A stretch of DNA of 64,000 nucleotides from Streptomyces longhuiensis (lineage in GTDB: Bacteria; Actinomycetota; Actinomycetes; Streptomycetales; Streptomycetaceae), in contig NZ_CP085173.1 in assembly GCF_020616555.1 (NCBI RefSeq), forward strand, positions 9,254,001 to 9,318,000, read 5' to 3'. This document shows positions 1 through 8,146 of this stretch, piece by piece. Below the pieces are notes generated by a model. That model was not told the DNA's origin and searched no databases. It saw nothing but the letters and a program-made list of their open reading frames with translations. Numbering within the stretch: the stretch's first letter is position 1; every line of letters starts with the position of its first letter. Both the position numbers and the translations under genes were made by a program.

Positions 1-82
1 GCCGTGCCCGGTCCAGGTCCTGGGCCGGCAGCCGGGTCGCGACGCGACCCCGGGCCAGAATGTTCCTGTGGTCCGCCTTCAT
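1..82 (-). CDS. VOC (glyoxalase/bleomycin-resistance) family protein, 5' fragment
   Basis: Only the first 27 codons lie in the window; the gene continues off the left edge. The translation begins MKADHRNILARGRVATRLP and continues with AQDLDRAR. This is the usual beta-strand opening of vicinal-oxygen-chelate proteins, where the text R-x-x-T-R-L-P-A-x-D-L-x-R-A-R-x-F-Y precedes the first helix. The reading frame is open to the edge and starts at an ATG 26 bp downstream of the stop of the Nramp-like gene, on the same strand. Enzyme class (lyase, dioxygenase or resistance protein) cannot be told from this fragment. Confidence 0.65.
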   Translation of the reverse strand, partial: MKADHRNILARGRVATRLPAQDLDRAR

Positions 83-108
83 GTCACCACTGTGCCTCGC
101 CGCCGCAT

Positions 109-1536
109 TCAGCTGCCAGGAGTGAGCCCCAGCGTGTCGAGCACCGCGTACACCCCGAGGAAGAGAATCGCCGCACTGCTCAGGACGAGGGCGGCGGTCA
201 GCCAGGGGTTGGCGCGGAAGCGGTGCGGGACGCCGGTGTAGCGCAGGCGCCAGACCGCGACCACGACCGCGAGCAAGAAGATGCCGCCGCCGATGCCGCC
301 GATCTGCACCATCAGGACCGGGGACTGGACCCACAGGAAGAAGCACATCCACACCGGGGGCAGGCAGCAGGTGAGGATGCGGATGGTGCGGGTGCGCGAG
401 CGCATGTCGTGCCAGTTCACCACTCCGAGCAGACCCAGCGTGTTGGTCCACAGGCGCGGGACACTGGCCGACGAGGCGACGGTGACCGAGAAGAGTACGG
501 CGATCGCGCCGGCCAGGAACAGGTACTCGGCCCAGGGGCCCAGTGTGTCGGTGTAGATGTGCGACAGCGTGGTGATCATGTCGTTGCCCTCGGGCACGAG
601 ACCCTGCGGGTGGAGCACCGAGGCGCCGATCACGTAGAAGGACAGGGTGCAGACGGTACACACGATCCAGGAGACACCCACGTCGAGGCGCATGACCTTG
701 AGCCAGCCCTCGGCCCGCCGGGCGCGCTGTTCGGTACCGTCGTCCGGGCCGGTCCACCGGGCGTAGCCCTTCTCCAGGCACCAGTACGTGTACGTGGTCA
801 TCTCGTCGGCGCCGACGCCGGTGATGCCGAACATGGCGAGCGCGATGCCGACCGTGCCCGCGGGGATCTGGAAGCTCAGTCCGTCGGCGAGCTGTTCGCC
901 GCCGTACCCGAAAGCGGTGAACGGCAGTGCGAGGGCCAGGCCGAAGGTGATGATCGTCTTGAGCGTGATGCCGACGACCTCGACACGCTCCACGACGTGG
1001 TACTTGCCCGTCTGGAGGATGAGGACGGCGGCGGCGGTGACGATGAGGGCCCAGATCGTCAGCGATGACGTGCTCAGCGAGGCGCCGTGGAGCGGCAGAA
1101 GGATCGAGCAGGCCGCCGCGGTGCCGCCGATGATGCCGCCGCGCTGGAACATCTTGGCGAAGTCCATGCCGATCCAGAGCCAGTTGATCCAGCTCAGGCG
1201 GCCTATGCGGGGGCCGACGTCACGGAAGCCGTCGAGTGCGGGGCGGCCGTTGAGGATGGTCCAGCGGGCCAGTTCCATCTGGACCCATACCTTGACCAGA
1301 GTGGAGACGATCACCAGCCACAGGAGCGCGAAGCCGGCCTTCGCGCCCAGGGAGGTGGTGGTGATCAGTTCACCGGAGCCGACGACAGCGGCGGACAGGA
1401 CGAGCCCGGGGCCGAGCTGGCGCAGCCGGCCGCGGAAGGTCTCGGGGGCAGGGCGGGCGTCTTCGGCGCGCAGTGCGTACGGGTCGGTCTGCGCGGAGGG
1501 TGGCGCCGCCGTGGCGCCGTCGGTCGAGGTGGCCAT
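109..1536 (-). CDS. Nramp-fold transporter without the canonical metal-binding motifs
   Basis: A 475-aa polytopic membrane protein with about 11 hydrophobic segments. The first segment (GPGLVLSAAVVGSGELI, then SLGAKAGFALLW) aligns with Nramp/MntH TM1, but the metal-binding DPGN is GSGE here. The TM6 MPH signature is also absent; that segment reads MFGITGVGADEMTTYTYW. It therefore belongs to the Nramp superfamily but probably does not carry Mn2+ or Fe2+ in the usual way. The start was set at the ATG preceded by AAGGA (positions 1543-1547 on the other strand) rather than an ATG 10 codons upstream. It is the last gene of a minus-strand run with a hydroxyacid dehydrogenase, an aldolase and an aldo/keto reductase. 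Import of a sugar acid or hydroxyacid is my inference from that context. Confidence 0.8.
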   Translation of the reverse strand: MATSTDGATAAPPSAQTDPYALRAEDARPAPETFRGRLRQLGPGLVLSAAVVGSGELITTTSLGAKAGFALLWLVIVSTLVKVWVQMELARWTILNGRPALDGFRDVGPRIGRLSWINWLWIGMDFAKMFQRGGIIGGTAAACSILLPLHGASLSTSSLTIWALIVTAAAVLILQTGKYHVVERVEVVGITLKTIITFGLALALPFTAFGYGGEQLADGLSFQIPAGTVGIALAMFGITGVGADEMTTYTYWCLEKGYARWTGPDDGTEQRARRAEGWLKVMRLDVGVSWIVCTVCTLSFYVIGASVLHPQGLVPEGNDMITTLSHIYTDTLGPWAEYLFLAGAIAVLFSVTVASSASVPRLWTNTLGLLGVVNWHDMRSRTRTIRILTCCLPPVWMCFFLWVQSPVLMVQIGGIGGGIFLLAVVVAVWRLRYTGVPHRFRANPWLTAALVLSSAAILFLGVYAVLDTLGLTPGS

Positions 1537-1594
1537 GTCAGGTCCTTGGGGATCCTCCGGCGTCATCGCCGGAATCCGGAATGGGGACAGGGTC

Positions 1595-1626
1595 GTGCCG
1601 TGGTGCCGTGGTGCCGTGGTGCCGTG
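1595..1626. repeat. Four perfect tandem copies of an 8-bp unit
   Basis: The unit GTGCCGTG is repeated four times without change, followed by decayed copies to about 1645. It sits in the 126-bp gap between the dehydrogenase and the Nramp-like transporter. It may form alternative hairpins in the mRNA but no clear terminator or operator is visible. Confidence 0.7.
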
Positions 1627-1662
1627 GTGCGCAGGTGCCGAAGTGCGGGGGCGCCCTGTGCC

Positions 1663-2616
1663 TCAACGCACCTGGTGTTGTGGCCCCTTGCCCGCCAGTA
1701 CGCGGACGACGTCCTCGGCCACCATCGCGCCCATGGCCTGGTTGGCCTCGGGAGTGCAGGCGGCCATGTGCGAGGTGAGGAGGGTGCGGGGGGCCTGGCG
1801 CAAGGGGTGGTCGGCGGGCAGCGGCTCGGTGCTGAACGCGTCGAGGGCCGCGGCCCCGAAGTGCCCGGAGCTGAGCAGGTCGGCCAGCGCGCGTTCGTCG
1901 ACGAGGCCGCCGCGCGCGGCGTTGATCAGGACCGCGCCCCGCTTCATCGCCGCCAGTCGGGCCCGGTCGAGCAGCGGGGCGCCGGACGGGTCGGGCGGGG
2001 TGTGCAGGCTGACGGCGTCGGCGCGCGCCAACAGGGCGTTGAGCGCCACCGGTTCGGCGCCGTGTGCGCGGACGTCGGCGCCCGGGACGTACGGGTCGTG
2101 GGCGAGCAGTTCCATCCCGAAGGCGCGGGCGTAGCCGGCCAGCAGGCGGCCTATGCGGCCGAACCCGACGATGCCCAGTGTCTTGCCGTGCAGTTCGGGG
2201 CCGAAGAGCTTCGGCCAGCCGCCGGCCGCCACCGAAGTGTGCGAGGCGGCGAGGGAGCGGGTTGCGGAGAGCAGCAGGCCGAAGGTGTACTCGGCCACCG
2301 CGCGCGAGTTGCTGCCCGGCGCGCACACGACCGGTATGCCGCGAGAGCGGGCGGCGGCCACGTCGATGGTGTCGACGCCCACGCCGTGCTTGGCGATCAC
2401 CTTGAGGCGGGGTGAGGCGTCCATCACCTCGGCGGTGATCGCGTCCATGCCGACGATCAACGCGTCTGCCTCGGGCGCGTACTTGAGGAGATCTGCGATG
2501 GGCAGCGCCGCGTCTTCGCAGGGGCGCAGGGGGCCCGCTCCGGCCTCTTCCAGGATCTGCCAGGGGCGCGTCGAGTGCCGGGCGAAGGTGGGCGTCGTGA
2601 TGAGGGTGGTCGGCAT
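1663..2616 (-). CDS. D-isomer-specific 2-hydroxyacid dehydrogenase (phosphoglycerate-dehydrogenase-like)
   Basis: 317 aa, the usual length of a minimal D-2-hydroxyacid dehydrogenase without ACT domain. The NAD-binding fold is seen in GIVGFGRIGRLLAGYARAFG with an acidic residue (HDP) ending the second strand, which favours NAD over NADP. The catalytic Arg (NAARGGLVDE), Glu (FSTEPLP) and His (LTSHMAACTPEA) are all present. The ATG overlaps the stop of the upstream aldolase gene as TGATG, so the two are translationally coupled. The family oxidises D-2-hydroxyacids or reduces 2-keto acids; in this operon it probably interconverts a keto and hydroxy acid intermediate of four-carbon sugar-acid breakdown. 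A biosynthetic SerA role is less likely because of context and the missing regulatory domain. Confidence 0.88.
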   Translation of the reverse strand: MPTTLITTPTFARHSTRPWQILEEAGAGPLRPCEDAALPIADLLKYAPEADALIVGMDAITAEVMDASPRLKVIAKHGVGVDTIDVAAARSRGIPVVCAPGSNSRAVAEYTFGLLLSATRSLAASHTSVAAGGWPKLFGPELHGKTLGIVGFGRIGRLLAGYARAFGMELLAHDPYVPGADVRAHGAEPVALNALLARADAVSLHTPPDPSGAPLLDRARLAAMKRGAVLINAARGGLVDERALADLLSSGHFGAAALDAFSTEPLPADHPLRQAPRTLLTSHMAACTPEANQAMGAMVAEDVVRVLAGKGPQHQVR

Positions 2617-3401
2617 CAGCGTGCGCCGCCGCGTGCCGCGTCCAGGTGGGACGTGGCGATCTGCTGCAAGTGCACGACGTCGGCGGCGACCGTCGCGAAC
2701 GTGAAGCCCTCGGCGAGGCGGCGGGCGGCGCTCGTGCCGTCGGCGTTGTGGATGCCGGCCGCGATGCCCGCGGTCTCGGCCGCCTTGCGGACGCGGGTGA
2801 GGGCCTGCTCGAACTCGTCCTGTACGGAAGGGTCGCTGGAGGAGGCGCCGCCGATGGCCAGGCGCAGGTCGGACGGGCCGACGTAGATGCCGTCCAGGCC
2901 GGGCGTCGCGCAGATCTCCTCGACGTTGGCCAGGCCGTCCGCTGTCTCGATCATGGCGAGGACGGCGGTCTGTTCGTGCGTGTCGGCCGGGTCGGGGCCG
3001 ATGCGCAGTTGGGCGCGCATCGGACCGTACGAGCGGCGGCCCAGCGGCGGATACCGGACGGCGGAGACGGCGTCGGCGGCATTCTGCGCGTTGTCGATCA
3101 GCGGGACGATCACGGCGGTCGCACCCGCGTCGAGCGCCTTGCCGATGTAGGTGAGGTCGTTGGCCTCGACGCGCACCATGCCGACGGCGGTGCTGCCCTT
3201 GGTGTCGGTCGCGAGGAGGTTGTTCAGCATGCCCTGGTAGCCGAAGAGGCCGTGCTGGGCGTCGAAGGCCAGGTAGTCGTAGCCGATGCGGGCGAGGCGC
3301 TCGGCGGCGATCGGCGAGTCGAGCAACGACCAGTAGCCGATGAGCTGTTCGCGATTGCGCAGGGCGGTGGTGAACTCGGCAGAAGTGCGGCCGGTGGCCA
3401 T
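2616..3401 (-). CDS. HpcH/HpaI-family class II aldolase
   Basis: 261 aa, matching the family of metal-dependent pyruvate (or 2-keto acid) aldolases. The substrate/metal motifs are visible: FDAQHGLFGY (catalytic His), RVEANDLTYIGKALDAGATAVIVP, the metal-ligand glutamate in AMIETADGLANVEEI, and the aspartate in GIYVGPSDLRLAIG. Such enzymes split 4-hydroxy-2-oxoacids into pyruvate and an aldehyde. It lies 34 bp after the aldo/keto reductase and overlaps the hydroxyacid dehydrogenase, so all are one operon. The aldehyde product would be a natural substrate for the neighbouring reductase. The true substrate is not readable from sequence. Confidence 0.88.
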   Translation of the reverse strand: MATGRTSAEFTTALRNREQLIGYWSLLDSPIAAERLARIGYDYLAFDAQHGLFGYQGMLNNLLATDTKGSTAVGMVRVEANDLTYIGKALDAGATAVIVPLIDNAQNAADAVSAVRYPPLGRRSYGPMRAQLRIGPDPADTHEQTAVLAMIETADGLANVEEICATPGLDGIYVGPSDLRLAIGGASSSDPSVQDEFEQALTRVRKAAETAGIAAGIHNADGTSAARRLAEGFTFATVAADVVHLQQIATSHLDAARGGAR

Positions 3402-3435
3402 GTTGTTGTCTCCGTTACGAGAGGGAGGGACGAGG

Positions 3436-4416
3436 TCAGCGGTTGTAGGCGGGCATCGGGCCGCGCAGGCGGGCGCCGACCTCGTCGCAGGCGGCCACGA
3501 CGTCCGTGGGCAGCGGGCCGGCGGCCGCGGCGGCGATGTTGGCCTTCAGATGGCCGACCTTGGAGCCGCCGAGCAGCAGCGCGTCGGTGGAGGGCCGCGA
3601 AAGCAGCCAGCGCAGGGCCAGTTCGGTGAGCTGCAGGCCGGCGTCGGATGCGATGCGGGTGAGATCGGTGACGGCGCGGAACAGATCCTCGTTCCAGTAC
3701 CGCTCGCGGTACATCGCGGCCAGCTTGGAATCGCCGAAGCGCCCGCCATCCGGTGCCTGGTCGAAGCTGTGGCGGCCGGTGAGGAGGCCGCCGCCGAGCG
3801 GGTTGTAGACCATCGTGCGCAGGCCGGCGGTGGCGGCGTACTCGACGTACTCCTCTTCTATGCGGCGCGCGAGGAGGTTGTGGAGCTGCTGGGCGACGAC
3901 CGGGCGCGGGGCGCCTACCTCGTCGGCCACGCGGCTGAGCTCGGCGATCTGCCAGGCGGCGAAGTTGGAGACGCCGAGGGCGAGGACCTTGCCCGCCTTC
4001 ACGAACTCGGCGACGGTGGCCAGGGTTTCGGCGAGCGGCGTCCTGCGGTCCGGCTGGTGCAGGTAGAAGAGGTCGACGTGGTCGGTGCCCAGGCGCTTGA
4101 GGCTTCCTTCGAGCGCGGCGCGCAGGCCCTCGGCGGAGAGCGGCGCGTACTCGCCCTGGTCGGGATGCGCGATGCCGGCCTTGGTGGCGAGAACCACCTG
4201 ATCGCGGCGGCCGGGCAGCAGCTCGGAGAGGATGCGCTCGCTCTCGCCGCCCGCGTAGCCGTTGGCGGCGTCCACGCCGGTGATGCCGGCGTCGAGCGCG
4301 GAGTCCAGCATCGCGGCGGCCGTCGCGCGGTCCGCGGTGTCGCCGAAGGTCATCGTGCCGAGGACGAGAGGGGAGAGCGGGACGGGGATGTGGGGGAGTT
4401 CGAAGCCGACGGTCAC
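3436..4416 (-). CDS. Aldo/keto reductase
   Basis: 326 aa TIM-barrel NADPH-dependent oxidoreductase. The catalytic tetrad can be assigned: Asp and Tyr in GVDAANGYAGGESE, Lys in VVLATKAG, and His in DLFYLHQPD. The cofactor-binding region (GVSNFAAWQIAEL and the C-terminal LLLGGSKVGHLKANI) is intact. The start is a GTG with AAGGA seven bases upstream. It is the first gene of the minus-strand sugar-acid operon, and its leader contains six 9-bp tandem repeats. The role is probably reduction of an aldehyde or oxidation of a sugar in that pathway. Confidence 0.88.
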   Translation of the reverse strand: MTVGFELPHIPVPLSPLVLGTMTFGDTADRATAAAMLDSALDAGITGVDAANGYAGGESERILSELLPGRRDQVVLATKAGIAHPDQGEYAPLSAEGLRAALEGSLKRLGTDHVDLFYLHQPDRRTPLAETLATVAEFVKAGKVLALGVSNFAAWQIAELSRVADEVGAPRPVVAQQLHNLLARRIEEEYVEYAATAGLRTMVYNPLGGGLLTGRHSFDQAPDGGRFGDSKLAAMYRERYWNEDLFRAVTDLTRIASDAGLQLTELALRWLLSRPSTDALLLGGSKVGHLKANIAAAAAGPLPTDVVAACDEVGARLRGPMPAYNR

Positions 4417-4431
4417 GGCGGATCCTTCCGG

Positions 4432-4485
4432 TGCGGGTGATGCGGGTGATGCGGGTGGCGCGGGTATTGCAGGTGGTGCGGGTCA
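4432..4485. repeat. Six tandem 9-bp repeats in the leader of the aldo/keto reductase gene
   Basis: Six in-phase units with consensus TGCGGGTGR. Units 1 and 2 are identical and units 3 to 6 differ at one to three positions. The block ends 16 bp before the GTG start of the leftward gene. It could be a replication-slippage tract or a set of protein-binding half-sites; no coding potential is seen. Confidence 0.75.
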
Positions 4486-4740
4486 TGTACTCGTGTGCGA
4501 TCGCATGCGTGATGTGCGCATCGCGGGTGGTGTGCCGTGGGGCTGTGTGGCTGCGATCGGTCGCCGCGGGGGTGCCGGCCGTGCGCCGCACCGCGGCCCT
4601 GTGCGGTGCGATGGTGCTGCGATGTGCGGTGCAAGCCGGTATGCGGCGCCGTGCTGTGTGAGCCCGTAACGCGTCGCGTCCACGAAGGCGACGCGGTCCG
4701 CGGGTGAGGGCCGTCAGCGCCACCGGAACGCTCGCACGGC

Positions 4741-4755
4741 TGCGTGAATCACGCA
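4741..4755. promoter_or_regulatory. Palindrome upstream of the sugar-acid kinase operon, possible DeoR operator
   Basis: TGCGTGA-A-TCACGCA is a perfect palindrome with 7-bp arms around one base. It lies about 85 bp before the kinase start, in the divergent promoter region. The DeoR-type regulator encoded at the end of the kinase operon is the obvious candidate ligand; this is inference. Confidence 0.45.
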
Positions 4756-4840
4756 AGGGGTCTCGCGCACTTCGCGCAACCTGTGCCATGATCCGGACCG
4801 GGCCGCCCAACGCCGGGCACGCCCAAGGAGGTTCGATCCC

Positions 4841-6112
4841 GTGGCTTCCCAGCCCCCGCCCCCACTCCCGTCCGTCTCACCGTCCGCGTCTGCGCCCGCA
4901 GTGCCGTACGTCCTTCCGCGCGTCCTTGCGCTCGCGGACGACCTGTCCGGCGCGGCCGAGACCGCATGCGCGCTCGGCGGTCCCGTCCGTCTGTCGCTCA
5001 CCGCTGCCGACGTGGCCGACAGCGCTGCCGCGCACGACCTCGTCGTGGACCTGGACACCCGGCACCTGCCGACCGCCGAAGCGGCGCACGCCGTGCGGAC
5101 GGCGCTGCGTGCGGCGACGCAGGCCGGCCCGGCTCGCCTGCTGTACAAGAAGGTCGACTCACAACTGCGCGGCCACCTCGCCGCGGAGGCCGCCGCCTAC
5201 GCAGAGGGGGCCGAGGCCGTCGTCGTCGCGCCCGCCCTGCCCGCGGCTGGCCGCACTGTGACCGGCGGCGTGGTGCACGTGAACGGAATTCCGCTGCACC
5301 GCACCGACGGCTGGCGCGCGGAACGCGCGGCCGCGCCCCGCTCACTGCCCGAGGCACTGTCCGGCCTGCCGGTCCGTACGGTCCCCCTCGACGTCGTACG
5401 GTCCGCCCCCGCCGCACTGGACGCGGAGTTCCTGCGGATCGCCGACTCCGGTGCGCACCCTGCTCCGGATGCCGAGACCGACGCCGACCTGGACGCGGTT
5501 GCCGCGGCTGCACTGCGGCTCGGGGCAGGATTCCGGCTCCTGGGCAGCGGCGGTCTGGCGCTCGCGCTCGGGCGGGCGCTGATACGTCCCGCCGCTGTCA
5601 CCTACCGGCCCGTGCCCGCCCAGGACCACGCCCCGCTGCTCTTCGTCGTGGGGACCGCAGAGCCCGCCGCGGTTGCGCAGATCGCGCACCTCACGATGCT
5701 CGGCGCGCGCCATGTACCGCTGAATCCGGCCGACTTGGCGGCGGGCACGGTCCGCCTGCCGTGTACCGCCGCCGATCCCGCCCTGACCGTGCTGTCCATC
5801 GACGGTTCGGCAGGACTGCACCCCGGCACAGGGCGGGCCCTCAGCGCCGGTCTGGGCGCACTCGCCGCCGCGTACCCCGGCCGCCCCGACCTCGTCCTGA
5901 CCGGCGGCGAGACCGCTCGCACCACCCTGGACGCCCTGGGCATACGGGAGTTGGAGCCGCTCGGCGAGATCCACCACGGCGCGGTCCACTCCCGCACCCC
6001 CGACGGCCGCAGCGTCGTCACCCGCCCCGGTAGCTATGGCGCCGAGGACTCCCTTCTGCGCATCGCCGCCGCGCTGCGGCCCCGCATGGCCGCCGCCCCG
6101 GCAGCCACCTGA
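4841..6112 (+). CDS. Four-carbon acid sugar kinase family protein (DUF1537; DtnK/DenK/OtnK-like)
   Basis: 423 aa with the two-domain layout of this family. The N-terminal domain opens with VLALADDLSGAAETA (family: IaDDltGa.D.a) and carries the substrate loop LLYKKVDSQLRGHL near residue 105 and the following APALPAAGRTVTGG segment. The C-terminal nucleotide-binding domain contains the glycine-rich LVLTGGETARTTLDALG. The start is a GTG with AAGGAGG nine bases upstream. Known members phosphorylate D-threonate, D-erythronate or 3-oxo-tetronates. The next gene is a PdxA-type dehydrogenase; that pair is the published D-threonate/D-erythronate route to dihydroxyacetone phosphate. Confidence 0.88.
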   Translation: MASQPPPPLPSVSPSASAPAVPYVLPRVLALADDLSGAAETACALGGPVRLSLTAADVADSAAAHDLVVDLDTRHLPTAEAAHAVRTALRAATQAGPARLLYKKVDSQLRGHLAAEAAAYAEGAEAVVVAPALPAAGRTVTGGVVHVNGIPLHRTDGWRAERAAAPRSLPEALSGLPVRTVPLDVVRSAPAALDAEFLRIADSGAHPAPDAETDADLDAVAAAALRLGAGFRLLGSGGLALALGRALIRPAAVTYRPVPAQDHAPLLFVVGTAEPAAVAQIAHLTMLGARHVPLNPADLAAGTVRLPCTAADPALTVLSIDGSAGLHPGTGRALSAGLGALAAAYPGRPDLVLTGGETARTTLDALGIRELEPLGEIHHGAVHSRTPDGRSVVTRPGSYGAEDSLLRIAAALRPRMAAAPAAT

Positions 6113-6150
6113 ACCCTTCACCGCCCGCCTCCCTCCTAGGAGTTGTCCTC

Positions 6151-7164
6151 ATGAGCACCTCTCTCCCTCTCATCGCCGTCACCATGGGCGACGGCGCCGG
6201 CGTCGGCCCGGAGGTCGTCGTCGCGGCCCTGCTCGACGACGCCGTGCTGACTCGCTGCCGCCCCGTCGTCATCGGCGACGCGCAGCGGCTGCGGGAGGCC
6301 GCCCGCATCCTCGCTCTGGACTGCGAGATCGCCGCCGTCGACCACCCGCGCGACGCCGAGTTCAGGCCCGGTCGCGTCAACGTCGTCGACCTCGGCCTGC
6401 TCCCCGCCGACCTGCCCTGGGGCAAGCTGTCCCCGGTCGCGGGTGACGCCGCGTACGCATACGTCGCGCGCGCGGCCGAACTCGCCGTGGCAGGAGACGT
6501 GCACGCCATCTGCACCGCCCCCCTCAACAAGGAGGCCCTGCACGCCGCGGGGCACATCTACCCCGGCCACACCGAACTCCTCGCCCACCTGACCGGGACC
6601 GAGGAGGTCTCGATGATGCTCTCCACCGAGAAGGTGAAGGTCATCCACGTCACCACGCACATCGGTCTGATCGACGCCGTCAATCGCATCGAGCCGGGCC
6701 TCGTCGAGCGCACGGTGCGCCGTGGCCACGAGGCGATGGTGCGTGCCGGTACCCCGAACCCGGTCATCGGGGTCTGCGGCATCAACCCGCACGCGGGCGA
6801 GAACGGTCTGTTCGGCTACGGCGAGGAGGGCGAGAAGATCGTCCCGGCCCTGGAGAAGCTGCGCGCCGAGGGCGTCGACGCCCGCGGCCCGCTCCCCGCC
6901 GACACCGCCTTCTTCCTCGCCTCGCGTGGCGACTACGACCTGATCGTGGCGATGTACCACGACCAGGGCCACGGCCCGGTCAAGGTCCTGGGCATCGAGG
7001 CGGGGGTCAACCTCACCGTGGGGCTGCCCGTCATCCGCACCTCCGTCGACCACGGCACCGCGTTCGACATCGCCGGAACGGGCGCGGCGGAGGCCGGTAG
7101 CATGGTCGAGGCGCTGCGCCAGGCGGCCGAGATGGCGACGGCGCCGGTCGCTCCGGCGGCCTGA
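6151..7164 (+). CDS. pdxA: PdxA-family 4-phospho-hydroxyacid dehydrogenase (PdxA2-like)
   Basis: 337 aa, full length for the PdxA fold. The N-terminal AVTMGDGAGVGPEV, the phosphate-binding CTAPLNKEAL, the metal-ligand histidines in YPGHTELLA and AMYHDQGHGPVK, and the C-terminal VDHGTAFDIAGTG are all present. Classical PdxA acts in vitamin B6 synthesis. Copies next to a four-carbon acid sugar kinase (PdxA2) instead oxidise and decarboxylate 4-phospho-D-threonate or -erythronate to dihydroxyacetone phosphate. The position 38 bp after the kinase and before a DeoR regulator supports the catabolic role. A good ribosome-binding site (CTAGGAG) precedes the ATG. Confidence 0.9.
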   Translation: MSTSLPLIAVTMGDGAGVGPEVVVAALLDDAVLTRCRPVVIGDAQRLREAARILALDCEIAAVDHPRDAEFRPGRVNVVDLGLLPADLPWGKLSPVAGDAAYAYVARAAELAVAGDVHAICTAPLNKEALHAAGHIYPGHTELLAHLTGTEEVSMMLSTEKVKVIHVTTHIGLIDAVNRIEPGLVERTVRRGHEAMVRAGTPNPVIGVCGINPHAGENGLFGYGEEGEKIVPALEKLRAEGVDARGPLPADTAFFLASRGDYDLIVAMYHDQGHGPVKVLGIEAGVNLTVGLPVIRTSVDHGTAFDIAGTGAAEAGSMVEALRQAAEMATAPVAPAA

Positions 7165-7215
7165 GCCGCCGTCCCCTGCACTGCCGTTGTCACCGCACCG
7201 TAGAGGACCCCGTAG

Positions 7216-7998
7216 ATGCCGCCGACCACTTCCCAGGCACGACGCGACCGCATCGTCCACCTCGCCAACACCACCGGCCTCGCCAGTGTCGAGGAACTCT
7301 CGCAGCTCTTCGACGTCACCCCCTCGACCATCCGCCGCGACCTCGCCCGCCTCACCACGGAGGGCCGCCTCGCGCGCACCTACGGCGGCGCGATGGCGTT
7401 GTCCGCGCACCCCGAGGCGTCACTGCGGCAGCGCACGGGCGAGGCGTACGAGGAGAAGCGAGCCATCGCGCAGTGGGCCGCCCGGCAGGTCGAGCCGGGC
7501 GAGACGCTGCTCCTCGACGCCGGTACGACGGTGGGAGCACTGGCCCACGAGCTGCGCGGCGCAAAGGAGTTGACGATCGCGACCACGGGCCTGACGGCCC
7601 TGCACGCCCTCGCGGACGCGGAAGGCGTGGACGTCGAATGCCTCGGCGGCACGCTCCGCCCGCTCAGCCAGGGCTTCGTCGGCCCGCTCACGGAGGCCGC
7701 GCTCGAGCACATGTCCTTCGACCGCGTCTTCCTCGGCGCCGACGGCGTCACCGTCGACCGCGGCATCTGCGAGGCGGACCTGCGCCAGACCCGGCTCAAG
7801 GACCTGATGGCGCGCCGCGCCGACCGGGTCTATGTACTGGCTCACGGCGCCAAGTTGGGGCGCGCGCCGTTCCACGCGTGGGCGAAGCTGAGGAAGGAGT
7901 GGACCCTGGTCACGGACGCGTCGGCACCCGACGCGCAGATCCGCGCCTTCGAGGCGAGCGGGGTACGTGTCGAGGTCGCCCCGCCCGCGGGGGAGTGA
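7216..7998 (+). CDS. DeoR/GlpR-family transcriptional regulator
   Basis: 260 aa. The N-terminal winged helix-turn-helix is typical of DeoR proteins: RRDRIVHLANTTGLASVEEL, then FDVTPSTIRRDLARLTTEGRLARTYGGA. The C-terminal sugar-phosphate sensor domain includes LLLDAGTTVGALAHEL and the conserved LGADGVTVDRGICEADL. DeoR proteins usually repress sugar catabolic operons and are released by a phosphorylated intermediate. Here the likely inducer is a product of the upstream kinase, and the palindrome at 4741-4755 is a possible operator. Both are inference. Confidence 0.92.
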   Translation: MPPTTSQARRDRIVHLANTTGLASVEELSQLFDVTPSTIRRDLARLTTEGRLARTYGGAMALSAHPEASLRQRTGEAYEEKRAIAQWAARQVEPGETLLLDAGTTVGALAHELRGAKELTIATTGLTALHALADAEGVDVECLGGTLRPLSQGFVGPLTEAALEHMSFDRVFLGADGVTVDRGICEADLRQTRLKDLMARRADRVYVLAHGAKLGRAPFHAWAKLRKEWTLVTDASAPDAQIRAFEASGVRVEVAPPAGE

Positions 7999-8146
7999 CG
8001 GAACGGCAGGTGCCGAACTTGACGCGCCTGTCCATTGCGGGGGCCTTGCGCCCGTACGGACCTGCGGCGCCCGGCATCTCGGACGTCCACCGTTCCGTTC
8101 AGGCCCCAGCGACTCCGGCCGTCAGCCACCTCGGCAACCCGCCGGG

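Larger units (their letters stand above)
4417..4840. other. Divergent intergenic region between the sugar-acid operons
   Basis: 424 bp without a supported gene. It holds the leaders of the leftward aldo/keto reductase operon and the rightward kinase operon. It contains the 9-bp tandem repeat block next to the left gene, low-complexity GC-rich sequence in the middle, a 15-bp palindrome at 4741-4755, and the strong ribosome-binding site AAGGAGG at 4825-4831 for the kinase. Short open frames here have no protein-like composition. Confidence 0.7.

Noticed and set aside
4432..4485. Tandem repeats considered as a CRISPR-like array
   Set aside because: Units are 9 bp with no spacers, and no cas genes are present.
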